From Pseudomonas japonica (GTDB lineage: Bacteria; Pseudomonadota; Gammaproteobacteria; Pseudomonadales; Pseudomonadaceae), in NCBI RefSeq assembly GCF_900188455.1, contig NZ_FZOL01000010.1:124001-188000 (forward strand): 64,000 nt of DNA. Reading direction: 5' to 3'. Under the pieces are notes generated by a model. The model made no database searches. It was not told the origin of the DNA and was given only the letters and a program-made list of their open reading frames with translations. A program made the translations under genes and the position numbers. Positions 25,690 through 34,078 of this stretch are shown here, piece after piece (within the stretch, counting starts at the first letter, position 1; each line of letters begins with the position of its first letter).

Positions 25690-26115
25690 ATGCGAGTACT
25701 TATCGCGCTGTTGGTGTTGTTCAGCGGTTTCGCCCATGCCGGTTGCGGCAGCATCGACGACTCGGACCAGCGCCGCTATTGCGAAGCGAAGACGGGCAAT
25801 GGCAGTTGCGGCAGCATCGACAACTCCGACCTGCGCAGGATGTGCGAGGCCGAAACCAGGAATGGCAGTTGCGGCAGCATCGACGATTCCGATCAGCGTC
25901 GCTATTGCGAGGCGAAAACAAACAATGGCAGTTGCGGCAGCATCGGTAACTCGGATCTGCGCAGGATGTGCGAAGCCGAAACCGGAAACGGCAGTTGCGG
26001 CAGCATCGGCGATTCCGACCAGCGTCGCTATTGCGAGGCGAAAACACACAATGGCAGCTGCGGCAGTATCGGCGACGACGATCTGCGCAGGATGTGCGAG
26101 TCTGAGACTCGCTGA
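25690..26115 (+). CDS. Secreted cysteine-rich tandem-repeat protein
   Basis: This 141-residue protein has a Sec signal peptide (MRVLIALLVLFSGFAHAG) followed by six repeats of 21 residues (63 bases; 25744-26112, the last cut to 18). Each unit has the form CGSI-x-x-SD-x-RR-x-C-E-A-x-T-x-NGS with two cysteines 12 apart. Units alternate between QRRYCEAKT and LRRMCEAET, so the true module is a 42-residue dimer repeated three times. The 12 Cys suggest disulfides in the periplasm or outside the cell. No known function is recognised. CsbD, a stress-linked protein, is encoded 126 bases downstream. Confidence 0.7.
   Translation: MRVLIALLVLFSGFAHAGCGSIDDSDQRRYCEAKTGNGSCGSIDNSDLRRMCEAETRNGSCGSIDDSDQRRYCEAKTNNGSCGSIGNSDLRRMCEAETGNGSCGSIGDSDQRRYCEAKTHNGSCGSIGDDDLRRMCESETR
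25744..26112 (+). repeat. Six tandem 63-bp coding repeats
   Basis: The units begin at 25744, 25807, 25870, 25933, 25996 and 26059. Odd and even units form two sub-families, which indicates that a 126-bp block was duplicated. Copy number could vary by slippage or recombination between strains. Confidence 0.85.
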
Positions 26116-26241
26116 ACCGACAACGCCAACGCACGTTCACGCAAGGCCCGCGACACCTTGCGTGAAAATAAATGAAACTCTGCGCTTCGTTCGCCACTCC
26201 ACCGACTGTCGATTCCGACGTTCCCTTCAAGGAGACATCCC

Positions 26242-26421
26242 ATGAGTGGCACCAAAGACAAAGTCAAAGGCATGGCCAACGAAGCGGTCGGCAATATCAA
26301 GCAGGGCGTGGGCAAGGCGACCGGCAACGATCGCCTGCGCGCCGAAGGCAAGGCCCAGGAACTGAAGGGCGAAGCCCAGCAAGCCGTGGGCAAGGTCAAG
26401 GATGCCGTGAAAAAGCCTTGA
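26242..26421 (+). CDS. CsbD family stress-response protein
   Basis: This 59-residue hydrophilic protein ([20 protein letters not shown]) has the repeated K-x-GxxxEAxGxxK pattern of the CsbD family, found in many bacteria and induced by general stress or osmotic change. It consists of amphipathic helices without Cys or Trp. The biochemical role is unknown. AGGAGA lies seven bases upstream of ATG 26242. A strong terminator follows at 26444. The gene is too short for a typical 60-codon cutoff but is well supported. Confidence 0.9.
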   Translation: MSGTKDKVKGMANEAVGNIKQGVGKATGNDRLRAEGKAQELKGEAQQAVGKVKDAVKKP

Positions 26422-26443
26422 TCGTTGCACCCGGCGCACGATG

Positions 26444-26472
26444 ACGGCCATCTTCGGATGGCCGTTTTTTTT
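26444..26472 (+). terminator. Rho-independent terminator after csbD
   Basis: ACGGCCATC and GATGGCCGT pair around TTCG, with a long T tract following. It lies 22 bases after the CsbD stop. Confidence 0.9.
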
Positions 26473-26529
26473 ACCGGGACAGTGAATCGCGACCGGTGAT
26501 CGAGGGTCTATTAGACTGTTTTGTAACGC

Positions 26530-26549
26530 TTCCCGGGGTGACCCGGGAA
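26530..26549 (+). promoter_or_regulatory. Stem-loop in yihY leader
   Basis: TTCCCGGG and CCCGGGAA flank a GTGA loop (a GNRA tetraloop), 31 bases before the YihY-family start codon. It could stabilise or regulate the mRNA; no T tract follows. Confidence 0.4.
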
Positions 26550-26580
26550 TACGAGCTTCAGGCAGCGCAAGGAGACGCCA

Positions 26581-27555
26581 ATGAGATTCACCCATCTGCG
26601 CGGTGTACCGGTACATCGCGTGCTGGTGCACACCGTCAAGGAATTCCTCGATGACGAGATGTCCACCTACGCCTCGGCACTGGCTTACCAGATGCTCTTT
26701 TCGCTGTTTCCGTTCCTGCTGTTCCTGATCGCCCTGATCGGTTTCCTGCACTTGCCGGACTTCTTCTCCTGGTTGCGTCTGCAGTCGGAACTGGTCCTGC
26801 CGCCGCAGGCACTGGAGCAGGTCAACCCGGTGATCGACCAGCTCCAGCAATCCAAGGGCGGACTGCTCTCGGTGGGTATCGTCATCGCCCTATGGACCGC
26901 CTCGGCCGGCGTGCGCCTGATGATGAGCGCGATGAACGCCGCCTACGACGTGGTCGAGGGGCGTCCGCTGTGGAAGCGCATTCCGCTGTCGATCTTCTAC
27001 ACCGTCGGTATCGCCGGCATGCTCCTGGCCGCCGCCGCGCTGATGGTGCTCGGCCCGCAGGTGATGGGCTGGGTGGCCTCGCAGGTGGGCATGGAGGAAT
27101 TCATCGTCACCGTGTGGACCGTGGCGCGCTGGCCGGCCATCGTGGCGCTGATGATGGTGGCGGTGGCGCTGATCTACTACGTCATGCCCGACGTCAAGCA
27201 GGAGTTCCGCTTCATCACCCCCGGCTCGGTGCTGGCGGTGGTGGTCTGGATCATCGCCTCGCTGGGTTTCGGCTACTACGTGAAGACCTTCGCCGACTAC
27301 AACGCCATGTACGGCAGTATCGGCGCGATCATCGTCCTGCTCCTGTACTTCTACATTTCCGCCGCGGTGTTGCTGCTCGGCGCGGAAATGAATGCGGCGA
27401 TCGAGCACCTGTCCGCGGAAGGCAAGCGTCCCGGGGAAAAACAACCCGGCGACGGAGCGCCGGATCGTGCTACAAATCGCCACTCCGGGCTGGGCCGCGA
27501 TCACGCCCCGGCCGCCGGACCCGAACCCGTGAGCCGAACCTCCCATGATTCGTGA
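26581..27555 (+). CDS. YihY/BrkB family inner-membrane protein
   Basis: This 324-residue protein has about six membrane helices, the layout of the YihY/BrkB family (once called ribonuclease BN). The family pattern [27 protein letters not shown] begins near residue 22, and [29 protein letters not shown] and [29 protein letters not shown] follow; these are typical. Its transport or envelope role is unresolved. The last 11 bases overlap the peptide deformylase gene, which suggests translational coupling. Confidence 0.9.
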   Translation: MRFTHLRGVPVHRVLVHTVKEFLDDEMSTYASALAYQMLFSLFPFLLFLIALIGFLHLPDFFSWLRLQSELVLPPQALEQVNPVIDQLQQSKGGLLSVGIVIALWTASAGVRLMMSAMNAAYDVVEGRPLWKRIPLSIFYTVGIAGMLLAAAALMVLGPQVMGWVASQVGMEEFIVTVWTVARWPAIVALMMVAVALIYYVMPDVKQEFRFITPGSVLAVVVWIIASLGFGYYVKTFADYNAMYGSIGAIIVLLLYFYISAAVLLLGAEMNAAIEHLSAEGKRPGEKQPGDGAPDRATNRHSGLGRDHAPAAGPEPVSRTSHDS

Positions 27556-28084
27556 AATCCTGAAAATGGGCGACGAGCGCCTGTTGCGCATCGCCCCGCC
27601 GGTCCCTGAGCACCTGCTTGGCAGTGCCGAACTGCGGCAACTGATCGACGACATGTTCGAAACCATGCGCCATGTCGGTGGGGTCGGCCTGGCCGCGCCG
27701 CAGATCGGGGTCGACCTGCAACTGGTGATCTTCGGTTTCGAGCGCAGCGAGCGTTACCCGGACGCCGAGCCGGTGCCACAGACCATCCTGCTCAACCCGG
27801 TCATCACCCCGATCGGTAGCGAACTGGAGGAGGGCTGGGAAGGCTGCCTGTCCGTGCCGGGCCTGCGCGGGGTGGTCAGTCGCTACAAGAGCATCTTCTA
27901 CGAGGGCGTGGACCCGCAGGGGCAGCCGATTCGCCGCACCGCCGACGGTTTTCACGCCCGGGTGGTGCAGCACGAGTGCGATCACCTGATCGGGCGCCTG
28001 TACCCGTCGCGCATCCACGACTTCAGCCGCTTCGGCTACACCGAGGTGCTGTTCCCCGGACTCGATCCCGCCGCCGACGACTGA
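27545..28084 (+). CDS. def: Peptide deformylase
   Basis: This 179-residue Fe2+ or Zn2+ hydrolase removes the N-formyl group from new proteins. All three motifs are present: [11 protein letters not shown] (motif I), EGCLSVPG with the metal Cys (motif II), and [17 protein letters not shown] with HExxH (motif III). The distance from the usual def-fmt locus and the YihY coupling suggest a second copy in the genome. Its 3' end overlaps the convergent GNAT gene by 49 bases. Confidence 0.93.
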   Translation: MIREILKMGDERLLRIAPPVPEHLLGSAELRQLIDDMFETMRHVGGVGLAAPQIGVDLQLVIFGFERSERYPDAEPVPQTILLNPVITPIGSELEEGWEGCLSVPGLRGVVSRYKSIFYEGVDPQGQPIRRTADGFHARVVQHECDHLIGRLYPSRIHDFSRFGYTEVLFPGLDPAADD

Positions 28085-28521
28085 TGCCGCGCCATCGCCA
28101 GCAGGGGCTTGCTGCGCCGGTAGCGGGCCAGGCGCTCGGCGAGCACGGCGGGCAGGTCTTCGCTGACGGCATAGCCCAGCTTTTCATAGAAAGTTTGCAG
28201 ATCCGGATGACAGAACAGCCAGATGCAACCCGTGGCGTCCTGGCTGGCCCGTTCGATCAGGCGTCGCGCCACCTGTCGCCGCCGCCAGTCCTGGGCCACC
28301 AGCAAACCGGTCAACCAATGCCCGCCCGGCACCGGACTGAGGTTCAGCGCCGCGACGATCGCTCCCGCACGCGCGACCCAGGCCACGCCGCTGTCGCTAC
28401 CACGCATGGGCGAGGACTGGCTTTTATAGAACTTGTTCAACAGCGGGCGTTCGCTGGCGGTCAGCGGGCTGCACTGGATCGGTACGGGGTTGGGCACGGA
28501 TGGAGGCTCTGGGGCGGGCAT
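28036..28521 (-). CDS. GNAT family N-acetyltransferase
   Basis: This 161-residue protein has a central acetyl-CoA-binding core of the GNAT type: [23 protein letters not shown] corresponds to motif A, with the Q/RxxGxG/A-like turn modified to RRRQVA. It is followed by [20 protein letters not shown], the usual FYxKxGF pattern. The substrate is unknown. The C-terminal 16 residues come from sequence that is also the antisense of the deformylase C-terminus, because the two genes overlap tail to tail. Confidence 0.75.
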   Translation of the reverse strand: MPAPEPPSVPNPVPIQCSPLTASERPLLNKFYKSQSSPMRGSDSGVAWVARAGAIVAALNLSPVPGGHWLTGLLVAQDWRRRQVARRLIERASQDATGCIWLFCHPDLQTFYEKLGYAVSEDLPAVLAERLARYRRSKPLLAMARHQSSAAGSSPGNSTSV

Positions 28522-28771
28522 TTGGCGCGGACTGAATGCTGTTCGGACGGGTAAGGATCAGCCTGGATTGTTGCTGAATCGGTAACAGTGAATGTCAGGC
28601 GTGATGATTCAACGAAGTTAGCAGATCAGTAAACTGAGCGCATCCCCACTAAACACCACCTGATGGGATCGGTACTTCGTGTTATCTCCAGTGTTGGAAT
28701 AACAACTTCTCCGCGCCACTTGGCATATGAAGTCAATCTGTTGGTTTGATTGCTTTAAAGGCCCACACATC

Positions 28772-29026
28772 ATGAAAGCATTAGTTGCAGTTGCATTACT
28801 TGCCGTGTCTTCGTTCGCCCTCGCTGACCAGGCCGCCAGTGCCCAGCAGCCGGCGCCCGAGCAATACAGCTACGGCACTGATCTGGATATCGCCAAGGTC
28901 ATCAGCCTGTCGAAAGTTGCGAATGTCTGTGAAGTCGTGCCGGCCACCATGGTCTATGAAGATCATCAAGGCCAGCGTCATACCCTCGAATACCGGGTCA
29001 TGGGTGATGGTTGCAGCCAGGGCTGA
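28772..29026 (+). CDS. DUF2790 exported protein
   Basis: This 84-residue protein has a signal peptide (MKALVAVALLAVSSFALA) and a mature domain with the DUF2790 pattern: DLDIAKVISLSKVANVCEVVP then VYEDHQGQRHTLEYRVMGDGC. Two Cys near positions 52 and 82 probably form a disulfide. Pseudomonas genomes carry several such small periplasmic proteins, often metal-responsive in expression, with unknown function. The frame extends to 28727, but ATG 28772 fits the signal peptide and has AAAGG upstream. It lies before a bidirectional terminator. Confidence 0.85.
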   Translation: MKALVAVALLAVSSFALADQAASAQQPAPEQYSYGTDLDIAKVISLSKVANVCEVVPATMVYEDHQGQRHTLEYRVMGDGCSQG

Positions 29027-29038
29027 AAGTTGTAAGTA

Positions 29039-29081
29039 AGGCAATAAAAAGCCCCCGTCTTCACGGGGGCTTTTTATTGCC
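29039..29081. terminator. Bidirectional Rho-independent terminator
   Basis: AAGGCAATAAAAAGCCCCCG and its inverted partner CGGGGGCTTTTTATTGCC flank a TCTTCA loop. The A tract before and the T tract after make it work for both the DUF2790 gene and the convergent ada gene. Confidence 0.93.
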
Positions 29082-29084
29082 TGT

Positions 29085-30146
29085 TCATTGTCTTTCCCGT
29101 TCGAGAAGTTGCTGTTTGCGTTCCACGCCCCAGCGGTAGCCGGAGAGATTGCCATCGCTGCGCACCACCCGGTGGCAGGGGATCGCCACCGCGAGGCTGT
29201 TGGCGCCGCAGGCCTGGGCTACCGCGCGTACCGCTTTCGGGGCGCCGATACGTTCGGCGATTTGCGCATAGCTGGCGGTGCTGCCCACCGGAATCTCCCG
29301 CAGCGCCTGCCAGACCCGTTCCTGGAAGGCCGTGCCGCGCAGGTCCAGGGGCAGGTCGAGGCCGATGGCCGGCGCCTCGACGAAGCCCACCACCTGTGCC
29401 ACCAGTTGCTCGAATCGCGCGTCCGCACCGATGAGATTGGCCTTGGGGAACTTGTCCTGCAGGTCCTGCAGCAGCGCCTGCGGATCGTCGCCCAGAAGGA
29501 TCGCGCAGATGCCCCTGGCGCTTTGCGCAATCAGGATCGCGCCCAGCGAGCACTGCGCGATGGCGAAGTGAATATCGGTGTTGGCGCCGCCGTCGCGCCA
29601 GGTGCCCGGTGTCATGCCGAGACGGGCGTTGCTCGATTCGTAGAAGCGGCTGTTGGAGTTGAAGCCGGCCTCGTACATCGCTTCGGTGATCGAGTCGGCG
29701 CGCTGCAACTGGTTGCGCAGCTTGCGCGCGCGGTGGGCGCTGGCGTAGGCCTTGGGGGTCAGGCCGGTGGCGCGCTTGAACACCCGATGGAAGTGGTAGG
29801 GGCTCATGTTCACCTGCTCGGCCAACTGGCTCAGGCTCGGCTCGACCTCGGCGCTTTCGATCAGCTTGCAGGCGCGGGTGACCTGGGCGGCGTGCTGGCG
29901 CGCCAGTGTGTTCTGGTCGCCGCCACGTCGCCGGCTGGGACGATAGCCGGCGGCTTCGGCGTCGGCCGGGGTGTCGAAGAACTCGACGTTCTCGATCCGC
30001 GGGCGGCGCGCGGGGCTCGATGGCGGGCAATACACGCCGGTGGTGCGCACGCCGTAGACGAAGGTGCCGTCGGCGGAGGCGTCACGGGCCAGCAGGGCTT
30101 GCCAGCGTGGGTCGGATTCGGTGATGACGGGTGTACTGCGACGCAT
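29085..30146 (-). CDS. ada: Ada-type AraC regulator / O6-methylguanine-DNA methyltransferase with degenerate zinc site
   Basis: This 353-residue protein has the full Ada layout: an N-terminal Ada zinc domain (residues 10-75), AraC-type HTH (about 85-180, CKLIESAEVEPSLSQLAEQV) and a C-terminal MGMT domain with the acceptor IPCHRVV (Cys324). The MGMT domain should repair O6-methylguanine. The zinc site is altered: of the four Cys in E. coli Ada (38, 42, 69, 72) only the first remains (Cys40 here); the others read Ser44, Ser71 and Arg74. The usual methylphosphotriester switch, in which a methylated zinc-Cys turns on the regulator, is therefore probably lost or changed. The ATG 30146 is chosen; alkA lies just upstream. 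Confidence 0.87.
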   Translation of the reverse strand: MRRSTPVITESDPRWQALLARDASADGTFVYGVRTTGVYCPPSSPARRPRIENVEFFDTPADAEAAGYRPSRRRGGDQNTLARQHAAQVTRACKLIESAEVEPSLSQLAEQVNMSPYHFHRVFKRATGLTPKAYASAHRARKLRNQLQRADSITEAMYEAGFNSNSRFYESSNARLGMTPGTWRDGGANTDIHFAIAQCSLGAILIAQSARGICAILLGDDPQALLQDLQDKFPKANLIGADARFEQLVAQVVGFVEAPAIGLDLPLDLRGTAFQERVWQALREIPVGSTASYAQIAERIGAPKAVRAVAQACGANSLAVAIPCHRVVRSDGNLSGYRWGVERKQQLLERERQ

Positions 30147-30266
30147 GGGGAGTCTCCGATAGCCTTTGTTTGCGCCCATCAGGCAGGGCCGACACAGTCC
30201 TTGAGCGGTATGGAGGGATTCTAGGAATTCCTTGCCATCCGAAAACTCCGCCTCTTGCTTTCGAAT

Positions 30267-30893
30267 TCACTTCGCCGGGACCCGCCACAGATACCAGGCC
30301 GCCACCGTCCGGTACGGACTCCATGCCAGACCCAGCTCCCTCAACTGCCTCGGCGTCGGCTGCGCCTCCAGGCCATGCAGCCGGCGATACCCCTCGCGCA
30401 CGCCGAAGTCGTCCACCGGCAGGATGTCCATCTGCTCCAGGGTGTAGATCAGCAGCATCTCCACGGTCCAGCGACCCACGCCGGGCAGGCGGGTCAGGCG
30501 TTCGATCAGCGCCTCATGATCCATGTTGCGGGCCTCGGCATGATCCGGCACCAGCCCGTCCAGCCGTCCCTGCGCCACGGCCTGCACGGTGCTGATCTTG
30601 CGCCCGGAGAAGCCGCAGGCGCGCAGTTGCTCCGGGGTGGTCGCCAGCAGTTGTTCGGGGGACGGAAAGTCCTGCCCGGGATACAACGCGAGAAAGCGCC
30701 CGAGAATCGCCTCGGCGGCCCTGGCATGCAATTGCTGGTAAGCGATGGCCCGCACCAGTGCCTGGTAGGGATCGCGGGTCGGCAACGGCACATGCAGGCA
30801 CGCACCGATGGCATCGATATGCGCGGCCCACAGCGCACTCTGCTGGCGCAGGTGATCCGTGGCCCGGGTGTAGAAGTGGTCGCGTTCGTTCAT
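30267..30893 (-). CDS. alkA: DNA-3-methyladenine glycosylase II
   Basis: This 208-residue HhH-GPD base-excision glycosylase removes 3-methyladenine and other alkylated bases from DNA. The helix-hairpin-helix is LTRLPGVGRWTVEMLLIYTL and the catalytic Asp is in DILPVDDFGVREGYRRL. It contains the typical AIAYQQLHARAAEAILGRF. The protein is shorter than E. coli AlkA (282) because the N-terminal beta domain is missing, as in the common short family. ATG 30893 gives MNERDHFYTRA. It lies 120 bases upstream of ada on the same strand, a DNA-alkylation repair pair. Confidence 0.9.
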   Translation of the reverse strand: MNERDHFYTRATDHLRQQSALWAAHIDAIGACLHVPLPTRDPYQALVRAIAYQQLHARAAEAILGRFLALYPGQDFPSPEQLLATTPEQLRACGFSGRKISTVQAVAQGRLDGLVPDHAEARNMDHEALIERLTRLPGVGRWTVEMLLIYTLEQMDILPVDDFGVREGYRRLHGLEAQPTPRQLRELGLAWSPYRTVAAWYLWRVPAK

Positions 30894-30943
30894 GGCTATC
30901 CGTTCCGCAAAGCTGCTGGAGTGTAGGCGGGCTGGGAGGCTTG

Positions 30944-32308
30944 TCACTCCGGATCCTGCGCCGTGAATTCGCCGAGCACCGTGGCGACCCGCTCCAGTGC
31001 CTGCTTCAGTTCGGCCCGGCTGCGCGCTGCGGTCAAGCTGATGCGCAGCGCCGGCAGTTGCCCCTGCTTCACCGCGAACACCTGCGCCGGCACCACCTCG
31101 ACACCCTTGGCGCGGCAGGCTGCGGCCAACACGTCGCCGGGGCGGGGGCCGCCGAGCCAGATATGCGGCGATGGCCGCTCCTGATGGGCCAGCGCCGGCC
31201 CCAGCAGGCGTTGCGCCAGGCGCCAGCGCTGCATGACTTCCTCGCGCTGCCAGGCCAGTTTGCGCGCGGCGGTACCGTCGTCGATCCAGCGGCAGGCGAT
31301 GTCCAGCATCAACGGTGCAATCTGCCAGTGAGTGGCCTGGGCATGCGGATCGATGCGTCCCAGCAGGCTCGCGTCGCCGGCGATCCAGCCCAGGCGCAGG
31401 CCGGCGCAGACGGTCTTCGACAGGCTGCTGACCAGCAAGCCGCGCGGGCCGAGCAACGGCAGCAGCGGTGGCTCGTCGCCAAGGGCGCCATAGACATCGT
31501 CCTCCACCAGCAGCAGGTCCAGGCGCTCGACCACGGCGGCGACGGCACGCCGCCGCTGTTCGCCCATGCGCGCCCCGGTGGGGTTGTGCAACGCCGGGGT
31601 CAGGACCACCACCCGCGCGCCGCTGGCCCGGGCCACGCGGTCGAGATCGTCGGGGAGGATGCCTTCGCGGTCCATGGCGATGCCGTGCAGCGGCAGGCGC
31701 AACTGGCGGCAGGCGGCCTTGATGCCGGGCGCGGTCAACGCTTCGACCATCACCGCTTCGCCGGGCTGACAGAACGACAGCAGTACGCTGAACAACCCCT
31801 GCTGCGCGCCCCCGCAGAGCAGCACCTGGGCGGCGTTGAGCGCCAGGCTGCGTCGATTCAGCCAGCTGGCGCCGTGCAGGCGGCCGAGCAGCAACTGTTC
31901 GGCGCCGAGATAGTGTTCCAGCGCATGGCCGGCACCCTGTTGAAGCACTGCGCGCAGTGCCTGTTCGAGGTCCTGGCTGTGCTCGTCCACCACCGGCACG
32001 TTGGTCGACAGATCGATGCTGGCGCTGCCGTCGTCGCGCTGTTTGAGGCGGAACAGCGTGGCTTCCTTGCTGCCGGCCAGCACGTAGGTGCCGCGCCCGA
32101 CCTCGCCGGACACCAGATGCCGCGCCGCCGCCTCGCGGTAGGCCTGCTGCGTGGTGCTCGGATTCAGGCCCAGGGTCCAGGCCAGGCGACGCTGTGGTGG
32201 CAGGCGTTCGCCGACCTTGAGTTCGCCGGTTTCGATGGCGCGGGCGATGGCATCGACCAGGGCGAGGTAGCGCGGTTGGCCGTCATCGGTGAGGGTGGGG
32301 GTCCACAT
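30944..32308 (-). CDS. MocR-type GntR regulator with aminotransferase domain
   Basis: This 454-residue regulator couples an N-terminal winged-helix DNA-binding domain (RLPPQRRLAWTLGLNPSTTQ) to a type-I PLP aminotransferase-like domain. The PLP lysine is in LLVSSLSKTVCAGLRLGW. MocR proteins use PLP-bound amino compounds as effectors to control adjacent genes. The gene is divergent from a threonine dehydratase (32399), with 90 bases of shared upstream DNA, so that enzyme is the likely target. The spacer contains ATTG-N9-CAAT (32311-32327), a possible operator. Confidence 0.88.
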   Translation of the reverse strand: MWTPTLTDDGQPRYLALVDAIARAIETGELKVGERLPPQRRLAWTLGLNPSTTQQAYREAAARHLVSGEVGRGTYVLAGSKEATLFRLKQRDDGSASIDLSTNVPVVDEHSQDLEQALRAVLQQGAGHALEHYLGAEQLLLGRLHGASWLNRRSLALNAAQVLLCGGAQQGLFSVLLSFCQPGEAVMVEALTAPGIKAACRQLRLPLHGIAMDREGILPDDLDRVARASGARVVVLTPALHNPTGARMGEQRRRAVAAVVERLDLLLVEDDVYGALGDEPPLLPLLGPRGLLVSSLSKTVCAGLRLGWIAGDASLLGRIDPHAQATHWQIAPLMLDIACRWIDDGTAARKLAWQREEVMQRWRLAQRLLGPALAHQERPSPHIWLGGPRPGDVLAAACRAKGVEVVPAQVFAVKQGQLPALRISLTAARSRAELKQALERVATVLGEFTAQDPE

Positions 32309-32398
32309 GTTTTATTGTTGGCCATGCAATATAAGGTTTGACCCATACAATGCGCGGCAGCCAGGATCGGGTCAACTCCATCCGATCCGAGGTGTTCC

Positions 32399-33355
32399 AT
32401 GTTCGATCTGCCTGCCCTGCGCGAAGCGTCCCGTCTGGTCCGTGCCGAGGTCCCCGCCACTGCGCAGTACGCCTGGCCGCGCCTGGCCGAGCGACTGGGT
32501 TGCGAGGTCTGGGTCAAGCACGAGAACCATGCGCCCACCGGCGCCTTCAAGGTGCGTGGCGGCTTGCTCTATGTGCAGTCGCTGCTGGCCCGGGCACCGC
32601 AGACGCGTGGCCTGGTCACCGCGACCCGGGGCAATCACGGGCAGAGCATGGCCCTGGCGGCAGGCAAGGCCGGGGTGCCGATCATCATCGTCGTGCCCGA
32701 AGGCAATTCCCGGGAAAAGAACGCGGCGATGCGCGCCCTTGGCGCCGAGCTGGTGGAGCACGGTGCCGACTTCGATCTGGCGCGGGCCGAGGCCGCGCGA
32801 CTGGCCGAAGTGCATGGCTATGAAAGCGTGCCGCCGTTTCACCCGGACCTGATTCGTGGTGTGGCGACCTACGCGCTGGAACTGTTCGAGGCCGTGGCGC
32901 GGCTGGATGCGGTGTACGTGCCGATCGGCATGGGCTCGGGTATCTGCGGCTTGATCCGGACCCGCGACCTGCTGGGGCTGGATACCGAGATCATCGGTGT
33001 GGTGTCCAGTGAAGCGGATGCCTACGCGCAGAGCTTCGAGCAGGGCCGTATCGTCACCACCGCGACTGCCAATACCTTCGCCGACGGCATGGCCTGCCGC
33101 ATGCCGGTGGCGGAGGCGTTCGAGATCATTCGCCAGGGGGCGGCGCGTATCGTCCGGGTGACGGATGCCGAGATTGCCGAGGCCATGCGCATCTATCACG
33201 AGGACACCCACAACACGGCCGAAGGCGCCGGCGCCGCCGGCCTGGCCGCGCTGTGCCAGGAGCGCGAGCGGCAGCGCGGGAAGAAGGTGGCGGTGGTGTT
33301 GAGTGGGGCGAACATCGATCGGCAGGGGTATGCGCGGGTGCTGGCGGGGGATTGA
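32399..33355 (+). CDS. Threonine/serine dehydratase (PLP, TdcB-like)
   Basis: This 318-residue PLP enzyme of fold type II probably deaminates threonine or serine to the 2-oxoacid. The PLP lysine is in HAPTGAFKVRGG near residue 50, with the substrate loop ATRGNHGQSMA and a glycine-rich phosphate site GMGSGICGL. It lacks a C-terminal ACT regulatory domain, so it is the catabolic rather than the biosynthetic (IlvA) type. Its divergent neighbour is a MocR regulator that probably controls it. Confidence 0.88.
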   Translation: MFDLPALREASRLVRAEVPATAQYAWPRLAERLGCEVWVKHENHAPTGAFKVRGGLLYVQSLLARAPQTRGLVTATRGNHGQSMALAAGKAGVPIIIVVPEGNSREKNAAMRALGAELVEHGADFDLARAEAARLAEVHGYESVPPFHPDLIRGVATYALELFEAVARLDAVYVPIGMGSGICGLIRTRDLLGLDTEIIGVVSSEADAYAQSFEQGRIVTTATANTFADGMACRMPVAEAFEIIRQGAARIVRVTDAEIAEAMRIYHEDTHNTAEGAGAAGLAALCQERERQRGKKVAVVLSGANIDRQGYARVLAGD

Positions 33356-33384
33356 AAAGTCTTGAATGAACTTCAGGGAAAAAG

Positions 33385-33405
33385 TGCTATCTTAATTTGA
33401 TAGCA
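33385..33405. promoter_or_regulatory. Candidate HicB operator in hicAB promoter
   Basis: TGCTATC and GATAGCA form a perfect inverted repeat around TTAATTT, 8 bases before the hicA start. TTGAAT at 33362 sits 17 bases ahead as a possible -35. HicB repressors bind such palindromes and autoregulate. Confidence 0.6.
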
Positions 33406-33412
33406 TTTTCCG

Positions 33413-33667
33413 ATGCAGAATCGACATCGCAAGACTCTCGAAGCCATCTTCAGGCTACCCACCAGTACTTCACTGGTGTTCGCCGATATCGAAGCCCTGA
33501 TCGTCCATCTGGGCGGCTCGGTGCATGAGCGTGAAGGTTCGCGGGTCAAGCTTGTGCTGGGGCAGCATCAATGGCGCTGCCACCGGCCACATCCGGGCAA
33601 GGAGGCCAGGCGTTATCAGGTCGAAGAAGCACGGGAGTTTCTTCTGCGGGCAGGAGTTCAGGCATGA
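33413..33667 (+). CDS. hicA: HicA-type toxin of a type II TA pair
   Basis: This 84-residue protein has the small double-stranded-RNA-binding-like HicA fold: an N-terminal helix, VFADIEALIVHLGGSVHEREG with the GGxxxxREGSR pattern, and QWRCHRPHPGKEARRYQV. HicA toxins degrade or bind mRNA when not held by HicB. Many relatives have GSH, with a functionally important His; this one reads GSR, as in a common branch whose later HRPHP motif could take part. Its TGA overlaps the hicB start. A palindromic operator lies in its promoter. Confidence 0.85.
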   Translation: MQNRHRKTLEAIFRLPTSTSLVFADIEALIVHLGGSVHEREGSRVKLVLGQHQWRCHRPHPGKEARRYQVEEAREFLLRAGVQA

Positions 33668-33996
33668 GCAACATGAGTTACAAAGGCTATTCGGCGCGGG
33701 TCGAGTACGATGCCCGCGACGATATTTTCGTGGGGCGGGTGCTGGGTGTGCGCGACATCATCAGTTTCCACGCGAGTTCCGTCAGTGAACTGCACGAGGC
33801 ATTCAGGGGCGCGCTGGAAGACTATCTCGCCGATTGCATCGAGCGCGGTGTGACGCCGGACAAGCCGGCGTCCGGCAAGGTGATGCTGCGGATTCGCCCG
33901 GAGGTCCATGCGGCTGCGACCATTGCCGCGCAAAAGCAGGGCAAGAGTCTCAACCAATGGGCCGATGAGGTTTTCGAGCAGGCTGCCTTGGCCTGA
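33664..33996 (+). CDS. hicB: HicB-type antitoxin and autorepressor
   Basis: This 110-residue antitoxin begins with the degraded-RNase-H-like HicB domain (SYKGYSARVEYDARDDIFVG) and ends in a ribbon-helix-helix DNA-binding part (KVMLRIRPEVHAAATIAAQKQGKSLNQWADEVFE). It should bind HicA and repress the hicAB promoter through the RHH domain at the 33385 palindrome. ATG 33664 overlaps the hicA stop; a second in-frame ATG at 33673 is possible. Confidence 0.88.
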   Translation: MSNMSYKGYSARVEYDARDDIFVGRVLGVRDIISFHASSVSELHEAFRGALEDYLADCIERGVTPDKPASGKVMLRIRPEVHAAATIAAQKQGKSLNQWADEVFEQAALA

Positions 33997-34078
33997 TCCG
34001 CAATTTCTTCCAATACATTTCCTGCCTGATCCGCTTCAATACCGGCTGCCTTTTTCGTAGTCGGTAGCGGATCCCTTC

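Noticed and set aside
25744..26112. CRISPR array
   Set aside because: The 63-bp units have no spacers and read continuously as protein; they are a coding tandem repeat.
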